Shown in pieces: positions 9,940 through 19,590 of a stretch of DNA of 64,000 nt. The position numbers were made by a program, and so were the translations under genes. This stretch comes from Siphonodentalium dalli (Eukaryota; Mollusca; Scaphopoda; Gadilida; Siphonodentaliidae), in assembly GCA_032622095.1 (NCBI GenBank), contig CP136068.1, positions 127,415,989 to 127,479,988 of the forward strand, read 5' to 3'. Position 1 is the stretch's first letter, and every line of letters starts with the position of its first letter. The notes beneath the pieces were generated by a model. It did not search any database. It was given only the letters and a program-made list of their open reading frames with translations, and was not told the origin of the DNA.

Positions 9940-12060
9940 TCAACAAGAATCAAGAAATGATGAATTGATGAATTTTGTGAAATAAATTTAGTAAAATTTG
10001 GTAAAATACTCATTTTATAGCTTTTTAAGGATGTTTATAAAAAACTTCCTTTCACATGTCCTTCCATTTATATATCCATTTTATAGAGTGCACAACCCTG
10101 ATTACAGAACAGAAAACCTTTCCTAGATACGTTCAGTATTTTTTTAGTTATGTGCCTCCAAAATTTGGAGTTTGTCTAATTTCGGAGGCTCAATTTCTCA
10201 AAATTAGTTAAAATCCATTTTTTATTGTCTTGTATTTTAAAAAATAAAGAAAATGAAGGGATTCCTTTTTGTTCTAGTCATTTCCTCTCTAGGTTGTGCA
10301 CAAAATATGATTTCTTTATGCATCTATGATTGAGAGGACAAAAATATTCTTAAACAAAATGTGTGTTCCACCATTGTATGGACAGCCAAATTTGCCTGTG
10401 GTACAGAACCGGCGTGATGAAATAGCATATTTGATGTCATACAAATCAATAATTATATATCCATATTCCCTGTCTTTCTCATAATCACTTAAGTATACAT
10501 CGTTAAACACATTGTAAAGGAATTTCCCAAATCATGGCGTAGAAAATCAAATTATGGCCCTATGAATCTTTAGAATTGACTCATCTAAAAATGCCATTTT
10601 GGGGCGTTATTTTTCCATTTTTAAAGGTTTTTGTGTATAAATTGTAAAAACAATGTATGTTTAATGTGCAAAATCATTTGAACTTTCCTCCTGAAACACT
10701 TTAGTGTTGAAATAAATGCCTTATGTTGGATATGTCAATGAATGTCACTGAATTTCACTAATTTTTCTGGAAACTGATGCCAAATTTGAATATCTGAAAA
10801 ATGGGGTAGGGGAAACCATATTAACAAAATCTAGAAAATATTGACCTTGATGCATAAAACTTTAACATCACCAGCTCCTACAAACCTTATTCTTTCATAC
10901 AGAGTAAACTGCTTCCTGTTTTGATGTTCATATTTAGAGCTACGATCCTTATTGTTGTAACTCAATTGCGAAATGGCGAATCATTATTTCGGGCTGGTTC
11001 TATATAACATGCTGATAAAGTTCTAAATAAACATCTAATAATTATTAAAGTACTAAACTGTTTACCATGCAAGAATAATCTGCACAAACTGGAATAAAAC
11101 AACCCTTTGTCTCCAATGACTAGAATATGGTGACAAGATCATAGCCTTTGTGATTTCACCTACCCCATTATCAACATTCAAATTTGGAGTCAGTTTCTTG
11201 AAAAATATGTGAAATCCAGTGACTGTTGATTGGCATAACCAATGTAATCATATTTTTTCCAACACTAAGTGTTTTAGGAGGAACGTTCAAATGATTTTAC
11301 ACATTAAACACTAATTGTATTCGTTGTTGTTTACTATTTGTGCACAAAAAAAACTTTAAAATGAACAAAAACACCACAAAACAGTCCAAAATGGCATTTT
11401 TGGAAAAGAGTCAATAGAAAGAATTCATAGGGCCATAAGTTGATTATGGCACATATGTGTTTAGCAATTCCAGCACAGCGTATTTAACCTAGTATACGTA
11501 AGAGGTTATGAGAAATACAGGGCATATGGATATCAATTTATTGAGTTGTATGACCTCAAATATGGTATTTCATCACACCAGTTCTGTGTCACAAGGCAAA
11601 TTTGGCTAAGTCCATACAATGGAACACACATTTTGTTAAAGAATATTTTTGTCTTCTCGATCATAGATGCATAACAAAATAATTTTTTGTGCACAATATA
11701 GTGAGGCAACTAATACAACAGTAAGATATCCCTTCATTGTTCTCTAGTTTTTAAAATACTAGACCCTAAAATATGGATTTTTGCTAATTCTTCAGAAATT
11801 GAGGCTCCGAAATTAGACAAACTCCCAATTTTGGAGGCACATAACTCGAAAAATTCTCAACATATCTGGAAAATGTTTTCTGTTCTGTAATCAGAATTGT
11901 GTACTCAACAAAATGGATATATAAATGGAAGGACATGTGAAATGAAGTTTTTTATTAACATCCTTGAAAAGCTATAAAATGGGTATTTTACCAAATTTTA
12001 CTAAATTTATTTCACAAAATTTATCAATTTCGTCTTTCTTGATCCTTTTAGATTTTTTGT
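9940..12060. repeat. ~1-kb-arm inverted repeat within F
   Basis: The left arm (about 9940-10950) and right arm (about 11060-12060) are diverged reverse complements with a short centre near 11000. Paired landmarks are AATGGAAGGACATGTGAAA against TTTCACATGTCCTTCCATTT, GTGTGTTCCACCATTGTATG against CATACAATGGAACACACA, and TTAGTGTTG against CAACACTAAGTG. The arms have diverged noticeably and no long ORF survives, so it is an old foldback. Confidence 0.85.
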
Positions 12061-12101
12061 ATGTTGTTTATAATTGGTTATTCCTGCTAAGAAACATTGT
12101 C

Positions 12102-12155
12102 TTGCAATTAGATTGAGGTTTGGCACTTTATTCTCATAAATGCACTGAACTAATA
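12102..12155 (+). repeat. Internal extra copy of the F right terminus
   Basis: TTGCAATTAGATTGAGGTTT...CATAAATGCACTGAACTAA closely resembles the outer right end at 13068-13123. The 2.3-kb foldback therefore has its own right end, and the ORF-bearing segment 12156-13123 has another. Confidence 0.8.
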
Positions 12156-12239
12156 GGAGAATGAAGATCCTTATATATGAACATGGGAGGGAAAGATGTT
12201 ATGAGTTATGTATTCAAGTGAACATCCCAAGCAATAATA

Positions 12240-12629
12240 ATGAGTGCTCCGTCTCTCAAGATCGACAACGACGTTGTACACATCGACCCACAACTCTTGT
12301 TTCAGAGGCTTATCACTGTTGCCAAATCGCCGACCAGAGGTGATGTAACCTGCGGTGTCAGACTTTAGGTAGAAAAGGATTTCATTTACATACACTATCA
12401 CCAGGTGCAGTGTTGGAAGGGGCTTAATTTGGAACCAACTGATTGGGGATGGCAGGTTAAGGATGGGCGGCTTAATCCTATCAAATGTGAGGAACCACCA
12501 GCTCCAAAAGAACTACTGAACATCATTCGTTGTAAATGTAAAACGGACTGCAAAAGTAATAGGTGCACATGCCGAAAACATGGAATTATGTGTTCTATGT
12601 CTTGTGGGGATGCCAAGGTGTTGAAATAG
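12240..12629 (+). pseudogene. Decayed transposon ORF: HIDPQLLFQRL motif plus cysteine-rich CXC-like tail
   Basis: One frame runs 129 codons from the ATG at 12240 to the TAG at 12627, broken only by a TAG at codon 43 (12366). Residues 14-24 read HIDPQLLFQRL. The second part holds DWGWQV and then a tail with paired cysteines: CKCKTDC, RCTCRKHGIMC, SCGD. This spacing resembles the CXC (tesmin/TSO1-like) zinc-binding type. From memory, both motifs occur in one multicopy uncharacterised protein family of invertebrates, where they lie far apart. Here they sit about 45 codons apart, so a large internal deletion is likely. Position inside F suggests that the autonomous parent encodes this protein. 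A real host gene is unlikely given the stop and the missing middle. Confidence 0.6.
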
Positions 12630-13120
12630 TTTGATTATTTGCTTGTAGTAACAACATTAAAAAACCCACAATTGTGGATATAACTATATAACAATAGTTC
12701 CAAGCCCAGTTATGACAATTTTACAACTGCATCAAGAGTTATTGTAGACTTCCAGTTTTCACTGAATTTTGGCAAATTGTTCAACTTTTTGACCCAAATT
12801 TCGAAACTTTAATCAATATTTTTATAATAAAATGATACAAAATCTTGGATACAACTGTACCACAGTTTATCATTGTGAAAATATAACAATTGTATGTTTA
12901 CATCAAGAGTTATTAGCAAAAAATGTTAATCTCCATTTTTCACAAATTTTTCATAATTTTCGCCACTTTTTGCCTCAAAAAGGCCATTTCGCATGTTCAG
13001 ATTTTTGTTGATTTTTAGCTGAGTATACTCTATGATGCTCCCAACCAAAATAAAACAAAATCTTTTGTGTTGCAATTATTTTGAGGTTCAGCCCTATTTT
13101 CTCATAAATGCACTGGACTA

Positions 13121-13266
13121 ACGATGCTTTCTATAGAGTGATATGATCAATTTCTTTGATATTTTTGGCGATGTTAGTATAATGCTGCATTCCCCCAGTT
13201 GGCACAGCGCACGAGTACTAACTTGTGAGTTTCATGCACTGGAAGAAGTCCATAATATATCTTTAA
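13121..13266 (+). mobile_element. Family E left half, part 2
   Basis: Continues the arm after F: ACGATGCTTTCTATAGAGTG, ATGCTGCATTCCCCCAGTTG, AGTTTCATGCACTGGAAGAA and CATAATATATCTTTAA. The similarity stops at CTTTAA, which is the centre of the full palindrome at 31374/31375. Confidence 0.85.
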
Positions 13267-13404
13267 CTAATGATATGGAGAGTGGTTACATGCTTGAATG
13301 AACACCGAAACTGACTGCGTTCACTAAGAGAATTCTCGGTTAACGAAATGTGGACCTTTCCTCAGTGATTGGCCACCTCATGACATCAAATGGAGTGAAC
13401 AGTC

Positions 13405-13519
13405 TACAGTAATGTCCTAAATAATCGACCACTAAAACTAAATATTTCTGACTAAATCATGAAAAATTTCCCATAATTCTGCTGTGGTTAAATGGTCATA
13501 TACTTCAGACATTACTGTA
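13405..13519. mobile_element. Family A MITE, internally deleted
   Basis: Both ends are present (TACAGTAATGTCCTAAATAA and ATTACTGTA) but the whole hairpin tip is missing, leaving 115 bp. Confidence 0.85.
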
Positions 13520-13558
13520 CATAAGAGTGGATAATGACACTGAATGACATGGCATTCC

Positions 13559-13887
13559 GCAAGCCTGGAAATAGTGTGTCTGACATTTGCAGAATGAGGT
13601 CCCCCAGAGGGTGAATTTAGTGATGCTACCCAGCACAGTGGGCTAGCATCTCCAAATTCACCCTCTAGGGACCTCATTCTGTCTGGACCTCATCTTCTGG
13701 GAAGTATCTATATATAGTCTCATATTAACATTGTTTTTTGTTACGTTTTCTCTTCTGTTCAGTTCCTACTGGTATATCCCCTAATGCATAAGATAAAATG
13801 CATAAACAAGGTGACTATATAATGGGAGAGTATCACCATGCAACCTCAACTGTCCGGCAGCTTCAGATCCTAGGTCTCCCGTAGCAG
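13559..13887. mobile_element. Family G element, right end missing
   Basis: Has the GCAAGCCTGGAAATAGTGTG end, the first hairpin (AGAGGGTGAATTTAGTGATG against AAATTCACCCTCTAGGGACC) and the internal TGCATAAGATAAAATGCATA and CCTAGGTCTCCC blocks in inverted order relative to the copy at 5819-6214. The distal hairpin is absent. Confidence 0.7.
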
Positions 13888-14103
13888 ATGTAAATGGATA
13901 TATTCCCTGGACATCTCCCCCCACCCCAAACCCGGACTCAAACAACTTTTTCTCGGAAGAACATGGGAAGAAGTTAATTTCTTGCAGTTTCATGACTATA
14001 TAAAGCATTAAATAAGCAATTAAAAACCATAAGAGGAATTTTTGTCATGCAGATACTGGGTGGGGCGGGGAAAATTCATGCCAGGACACTTAAAAATTCT
14101 GTT

Positions 14104-14171
14104 CTAATTATAACACCTGTACAGGTAAGTGGTAAGACTGTATCCTATCATCATTTGTGCAGGGTTTTACC
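14104..14171 (+). repeat. 68-bp direct repeat T, copy 1
   Basis: TAACACCTGTACAGG, GTGGTAAGACTGTATCCTAT and TTTGTGCAGGGTTTTACCTG recur at 14534-14602. ACAGGTAA near the start and TTACCTGT at the end are inverted. Confidence 0.7.
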
Positions 14172-14533
14172 TGTAATCCTGAATCTGGCCACAGCGGCTG
14201 AATTAATGTGGAATATATTCAGAGAAATCGAATTTTTCCACCAAATTTTAGTAAATTTCCCTAGTTAATCTGATCAATGTTGAGTCTGGAAAAGCCATAG
14301 AAGCCAATATAGAATTTCATGCAATTCTAAAGCAATACCAATTAGGGCTGCACAGGGATATGAAACTATTAGAAATTCTCTTTTAAAGATACTCTGATAT
14401 CTAAATATTAAATTAAAACTCACATTGATAAATTTCTGGAATTTTTCTTAGAATTTCTCACTAAATCTCCGAAATAAAAATCACTTCTAACGCGGAATGT
14501 CTGACTGTCGATCGGCTGATCGTGCATTCTGAT

Positions 14534-14602
14534 CTAATTAACACCTGTAAAGGCCAGTGGTAAGACTGTATCCTATCATCGTTTGTGCAGGGTTTTACCT
14601 GT
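14534..14602 (+). repeat. 68-bp direct repeat T, copy 2
   Basis: Second copy, about 430 bp downstream of the first, with a few substitutions (GTAAAGGCCAG instead of GTACAGGTAAG). Confidence 0.7.
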
Positions 14603-14711
14603 TGACACAGAGTGTTGGAGGAGGTTATGTGATCAAATACAACAGTCACACCTGCTAAATAATTGTACATACTCAATTACCCTCTAGGGTGTCGAGTGTG
14701 GAGTTCGAAAA

Positions 14712-15080
14712 GGAATTCTTTTAAAGCTGGGCGTGCGATATTTTAATCCAAATGATCAATCTTGCTCCATATGAAAATGCATTTGTGAAAAGGCCCAGCT
14801 TCTGGCGGTTTGAGCTCTAAAATACACCTGATAATGTTCGCTGTTGAATTTTTCACCGTTATCGAAATAGGTTGACAAATACTTGAACTAACTTTTTACG
14901 AGCATTATATGTCCCAGAGAGACGCATTGAAGTCATAAGAAATACCACTTTAAACATGATGATTGGGTCCCAATCAAAATTGGGAATCGGAAAAGGAATG
15001 TCCAGTTGCAAAACTGCATTATTTAAAAACTTCACACACTAATTTCTCTTCGATATAATCATCAAAATTATGCAGTGCCA
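14712..15080 (-). repeat. Dispersed repeat U, reverse copy
   Basis: CTGGCGGTTTGAGCTCTAAA, TTATCGAAATA, AAATACTTGAACTAAC and GACGCATTGAAGTCAT are the reverse complement of the right half of the copy at 6440-6860, diverged. Confidence 0.55.
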
Positions 15081-15389
15081 TAAATGAGTAACAGCAGCTC
15101 AGGATTTTCTTGCAATGGTCTCAATGGTTGATATTTTAAAGCACTGCTGACAAATAAATGAACCGGCGCTTAAACGAAACGATCCTAAGTTTATTGAAAA
15201 AAAACAAAACAGGCTGAACCAAACACATATTACCATCATTATATCAACAAATTTATTCAGAAATTTTCCACTTGGATATGTTTTGAAAAATAATCTTACT
15301 AAATTATGTATACGCAATTGTGGGGCTATTTTGAGCCATGCCTGTTTAAAGACTGTGTTAGGGTTACACTGTTACCCCTGAGATAATTT

Positions 15390-15790
15390 AATCGCAACAA
15401 ATAATAACTTTCATAAACTCGAGGTGGGACTGTCAAAAAGGGACTAAGGAGAACCCCCACAGTATAATTGGGCTACATTAAGGGTAGCCATATTAACATA
15501 TCTGTTTTTCAAAAAATAACACAAGGAATACATGTGCAAGCTCTGACAAAACTTTTAACTCAGAAAAGGGGGATAACTCCACTAAACATGTCAGGAAGAC
15601 CTCATGATCAAAGGAGCACAGGTTCCAATGGTACTAACTATCTGTGCGAAGTTTTAAAAAAATTGACTGAAAAAGTAGGAATACAAGCTCATTGCAGACA
15701 AAGTTAAGTCCACAGACGGATGGAAGGGGTGTCAGACGGACAAGCTAATTCCAATATACCCTTCCCCATAACTTTATTACGCAGGGTATA
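15390..15790 (+). repeat. Dispersed mollusc-type repeat
   Basis: Contains AGAAAAGGGGGATAACTCCA, a purine-rich middle and the tail CACAGACGGATGG...CAGACGGACAAGC...ATTCCAATATACCC...ACGCAGGGTATA. From memory, this tail is very common in mollusc genomes. A 79-codon frame at 15468 lies entirely inside the repeat and is not a gene. Confidence 0.65.
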
Positions 15791-15854
15791 ATTGCAACTT
15801 TCATAAATTAGAATTCCACATCAAGTATGGCTATGTCAGACATATTAATTCAGC

Positions 15855-16071
15855 TACAGTAATGCTCTAATTAATCGACTCCTTAACCACAGCAGAATTA
15901 TGGGTAACTTTTCAGGATTTAGTCGGAAATATGGCTTGTTGCCATTCATCGGAAAGCTCTCACCGAGAGCTTTCCGATGAATGGCAACAAGCCATATTTC
16001 CGACTAAATCCTGAAAAGTTACCCATAATTCTGCTGTGGTTAAGGAGTCGATTAATTAGAGCATTACTGTA
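15855..16071. mobile_element. Family A palindromic MITE, complete
   Basis: 217 bp. The arms look identical by eye except at the loop (CTCTC-ACC-GAGAG), so this is one of the youngest copies. Confidence 0.94.
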
Positions 16072-16722
16072 CCCAAGAATAAACTGAAACTTAAAGATGT
16101 ATGGTGATGGAAGTTGATGGGGCCCGCCGCCAGAATCCAAACTTGGATTTTTCCGAAATGTTGGCTTTTCGGGATCTTTTTGCCACGGGTTGAATAAATT
16201 TTAGTGTCCCTCTAAATACCAGAAACTACATAATCAAACACTGGGAAAGCTGTCTGTTTATGTATTCAGATACAGAAATATGTAACATGATGAAATAGGT
16301 ACAAATAGAACATGATTCCCATTCATTCACTACTGGGATTAGGAATGTTAAGTTCACATCATAAGTTCAAAAGTTTGTCAACTTATTTAGCTAAACCATG
16401 TCCATACAACATAAAATAAGTTTGTAGGGTAGATGGTTAATTAATCACAAATTGCCTACGCCTATGAACAAGAGTAAAAAATCCAATTAAAGCATATTAC
16501 TGAAAAGTATAGGCTTTAATGGTATATGAATTCACTTGTTGAAATTTCAGTGTAAACAGATATGTTGCGCTTCAAAAGAGGTATATATTACTTTGGTGAT
16601 CCACTGAACCCGTCATACTATATAAAACTCAAGCATCACAAATATCATGCAGACTTTGATGAACTGAAACTATAAAAATAGTTAGTACAGGAGAACTAAA
16701 GATAAAACACTTCCTGGTATTA
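16072..16722. other. Non-coding, nothing recognised
   Basis: AT-rich, with no shared repeat or supported reading frame. Confidence 0.5.
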
Positions 16723-16888
16723 TACAGTAATGACCTAAATAATCGACTCCTTAACCACAGCAGAATTATGGGTAATTCTCAGTGAGAGCTTTCCGATGAA
16801 TGGCAACAAGCCATATTTCCGACTAAATCCTGAGAAATTACCCATAATTCTGCTGTGGTTAAGGAGTCGATTATTTGGGCATTATTAT
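16723..16888. mobile_element. Family A MITE, left arm deleted internally
   Basis: The left arm jumps from GAATTATGGGTAATTCTCAG to the hairpin tip. The right arm is nearly complete but ends ATTATTATGG instead of ATTACTGTA. Confidence 0.85.
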
Positions 16889-16892
16889 GGTG

Positions 16893-17034
16893 TAAATGGT
16901 CCCATTCTAGATTCTAACATTTCCTTCTAAATTTACACGGGCCAGAGTAACCCTTTAGACACCAAATACTCATTGACTGGTAGTTATATATCCTGTAGGA
17001 AATGTTCAGATAATAAGTTCAACATAGGTTGTTT
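16893..17034 (-). repeat. Inverted duplicate of 8240-8380 (family C right end plus host flank)
   Basis: GGTCCCATTCTAGATTCTAA and the segment beyond the C terminus are shared with 8323-8380 in reverse, as is the C part (ACTCATTGACTGGTAGTTAT, GATAATAAGTTCAACA). Because non-element flank is shared, this is a duplicated segment and not an independent insertion. Confidence 0.75.
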
Positions 17035-17037
17035 GTA

Positions 17038-17250
17038 TACAGTAATGCCCTAAATAATCGACTCCTTATCCACAGCAGAATTATGGGTAATTTTTCAGGA
17101 TTGTCGGAATTATGGCTTGTTGCCATTCATTGGATAGCTCTGTGAGAGCTTTCCGATGAATGGCAACAAGCCATATTTCCGACTAAATCCTGAAAAGTTA
17201 CCCATAATTCTGCTGTGGTTAAGGAGTCGATTATTTAGGGCATTACTGTA
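17038..17250. mobile_element. Family A palindromic MITE
   Basis: 213 bp with small deletions in the left arm and the loop (CTCTGTGAGAG). It sits directly beside the duplicated C segment, with another A copy on the other side. Confidence 0.9.
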
Positions 17251-17344
17251 TGACAGAAATACTACTGATGTAAAAATAAAAATATGGTATGTTTGCAGTC
17301 ACCATACCTACTGGAGCCAGAAGGCACCAACCAAACAAAGTTGA

Positions 17345-17880
17345 ACTGGAGCTGATCAAAGAATCACTCAAAAGGGTCACTTATATTTCCTTGATCAGGA
17401 GGCTCCCATCTATATGTCACCACGAAGATCCATATGAAGATAGGTGATGATAGGATAAGGGATGTGGTCTGCAGGATGTGCCAAAGGATTTAGTCCTGCA
17501 AAGAGTAAAATCCAAGATGGCTGCAGGCGCCATGTTTTTCACAGAAAATCATTCAAATTTGATAGCTCCCATCTACAGGTGATCACAATCGTGCCTGCAA
17601 AATTTAAAAGGGCTGTAGGGTGTGCCCATGAATTCAAATTTGAAATCCAAGATGGCTGCTGGCGGCCATGTTTTTCAAATTCGGAAAAATTTGATAGCTC
17701 CCATCTATAGGTCACCAGGAAGCTACATATGAAGATTTGTGAACATCGGATGAGGGATGCGGCTTGTAGGGAATGCCAAAGGAAATTGTTGATGCATGTT
17801 GGATGCACGGACACATGGCCAGACGCATGGACGACGGACACCAACCCATGGCAATAGCTCAAATTTATGTTGTAAGGTTA
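17345..17880 (+). repeat. 'AAGATGGCTGC' mollusc-type repeat with CAATAGCTC tail
   Basis: Two tandem units of CTCCCATCTA(T/C)A(T/G)GT..., ATCCAAGATGGCTGC and GGCCATGTTTTTCA, followed by GACGCATGGACGACGGACAC and CCATGGCAATAGCTCAAA. Related units are at 35.4-36.7 kb and 40.24-40.44 kb. The 82- and 107-codon frames here are inside the repeat. Confidence 0.75.
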
Positions 17881-17908
17881 AGCTGAAAACAGTTCAACTT
17901 AAATGAAC

Positions 17909-17989
17909 TGAGGCAAATCTACATGTATGCTTCAATGAGGCAAATCTACATGTATGCTTCATTGAGGCAAATCTACATGTCTGCTTCAA
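17909..17989 (+). repeat. 27-bp tandem repeat, 3 units
   Basis: TGAGGCAAATCTACATGTAT plus GCTTCAA is repeated three times head to tail with two substitutions. Confidence 0.9.
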
Positions 17990-18571
17990 CCACTCAATAT
18001 CCATGGAACTTTGAACCTCCTCTTATACTTAAACTTTGTTTATGCAACTAAAATTTGTATCTAAAGCCAAGAGCTACAAATATCATATGCAACTTTATTA
18101 TCAAGACCATAGATAACGAATAATAAATCTTACAAACCTTATTAAAATAATAGCTCAGTATCCAAATTAGAGATGTTAACTGATATGATGAAAGTTCAGC
18201 ATCGGGTGTTAAACAAACTCAGAGTAAAGAGTCTTAATCCTTCCAACATAGAAACTGCTATTCCATATTCCATACAACATATCTATGTTGCCACTACATA
18301 AAATCTGAGAAAATGTTAGTCATCATTAAAAATTGTTTATCCGAGAAGAAATATTCATCCTTGTCTAATGCAACTAGGTGTGACGATGCTCGATACTTAT
18401 AACCCGCCCTTTTATGAATACAGTACAATTATAATCAGTTGTCTATATGTCGTAATTATTTTCGCTAGCCTCGGATGTTAGCATTGCTTCACGCACCTGA
18501 CATCCCCATTGTTTGTCACCTACCAATACTTCCCCAATAGAATTTGCGATAATTTGATTTGGTGCTCGAGA
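17990..18571. other. Non-coding, nothing recognised
   Basis: AT-rich sequence with no supported gene or shared repeat. Confidence 0.45.
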
Positions 18572-18770
18572 ACTGCGTACCATTTAAATTAATTGTTCGT
18601 CCTTTGCCAGTCTGTATATCGAGACTAATAGTATTGCTGGTCATAGGACTGTGTACGATTTAAATGAATTGTTTGCCCTTTACGTGCTGACCTCTAAACA
18701 CTGTAGTAGTATTACCGGCCATATAATAGGATAAGTTCCAAAGAAATGAATTGTTCATCCTTTGCGTGCA
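18572..18770 (+). repeat. Diverged ~80-bp tandem repeat, 2.5 units
   Basis: Units begin at 18572 (ACTGCGTACCATTTAAATTA) and about 18648 (ACTGTGTACGATTTAAATGA), followed by a shorter third unit. All share AATTGTT(C/T)G(C/T)CCTTT and a TAGTATT(G/A)C block. Confidence 0.65.
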
Positions 18771-18776
18771 TATAGG

Positions 18777-19176
18777 TTAACCCTTTACCCAACAGAAGGG
18801 CCCTGTGCCAATGCATTCTCTTATATATGCGAGTCGACCATAGGTCGCCTCGCATATATAAGAGAATGCATTGGCTTAACACATTAAAAATTATAAAATT
18901 GTTAAAGAATGTAAGAAAAAATGGTAAAAAGTGTTAAAAAAAGATTTTTTTTAGGCCAATGCATTCTCTTATATATGCGAGGCGACCTATGGTCGACTCG
19001 CATATATAAGAGAATGCATTGGCACAGGGCATAACTGTCACTATCACAATGTGGTCAAGGAGCCGGTTCCAATGATATCCATATTTGTATGGTTCTATTG
19101 AGACAGACCGAAGATATTTTAGGCTGTTGAAGCTTTATTTGGCCGGTTTTGGCCGGTTTGTTGGGTAAAGGGTTAA
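18777..19176 (-). mobile_element. Family B 400-bp double-hairpin element, copy 4 (reverse)
   Basis: Exactly 400 bp between TTAA sites, in reverse orientation to copies 2 and 3, with the same 18-bp ends, CCGGCC motif and two hairpins. Few differences are visible. Confidence 0.93.
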
Positions 19177-19429
19177 AGCGCTATCAACTTCTTGACACAT
19201 GAATAATAACCTTACAGCACTCAACTTCATCTCCTATGTGTGTGATTATAAAACAACTTATATAGCAGCCTCAATCTGTGGAATGTCCTCGAATTTACTG
19301 GAAATTGGTATTGAAATGATGCCAGAGAACTGCATATATAAACTCCATTCTCATATAAATCACTCGTATGTACTAGTATATCAGAGTTATGGAGGCACCG
19401 ACTCAGTTTGAGTTTTCTTTGCTTTTTTT

Positions 19430-19590
19430 CTCTGTTAATTTGAGACTATAGATACTTCCCAGAAGATGAGGCCTAAGTAGAATGAGGTCCCCAGAGGGTG
19501 AATTTGGTGATACTTAAGCCCAATGTGTGGGGTAGTATAACTAAATTCACCCTCTGAAAATTTAGGACACACCAGATTCAGGCTTGCTTA
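19430..19590. mobile_element. Family G fragment
   Basis: TTTGAGACTATAGATACTTC, GAATGAGGTCCCCAGAGGGT and the facing AAATTCACCCTCTG form one hairpin of the family. The other end is missing. Confidence 0.7.

Larger units (their letters stand above)
9841..13123 (+). mobile_element. Element F: foldback transposon with decayed ORF
   Basis: Inserted in a family E arm. The left end is TAGTCCAGTGCATTTATGG and the right end CATAAATGCACTGGACTA, inverted over about 50 bp (AAAATAATTGCAACACAAAG against CTTTTGTGTTGCAATTATTT). ACG precedes the left end and follows the right end, and the uninterrupted E copy has it once, so the target duplication is 3 bp. Inside are a giant inverted repeat (about 9940-12060), a second right-type end at 12102-12155 and an ORF remnant at 12240-12629. 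Academ-type transposons have 3-4-bp duplications and cysteine-rich proteins, which makes them a candidate superfamily, but this is a guess from memory. Confidence 0.85.

Noticed and set aside
14100-14270. Possible exon with CAG/GTAAGT donor at about 14123
   Set aside because: The segment is one of two copies of the 68-bp repeat T, and the second copy lacks the donor. No supporting frame.
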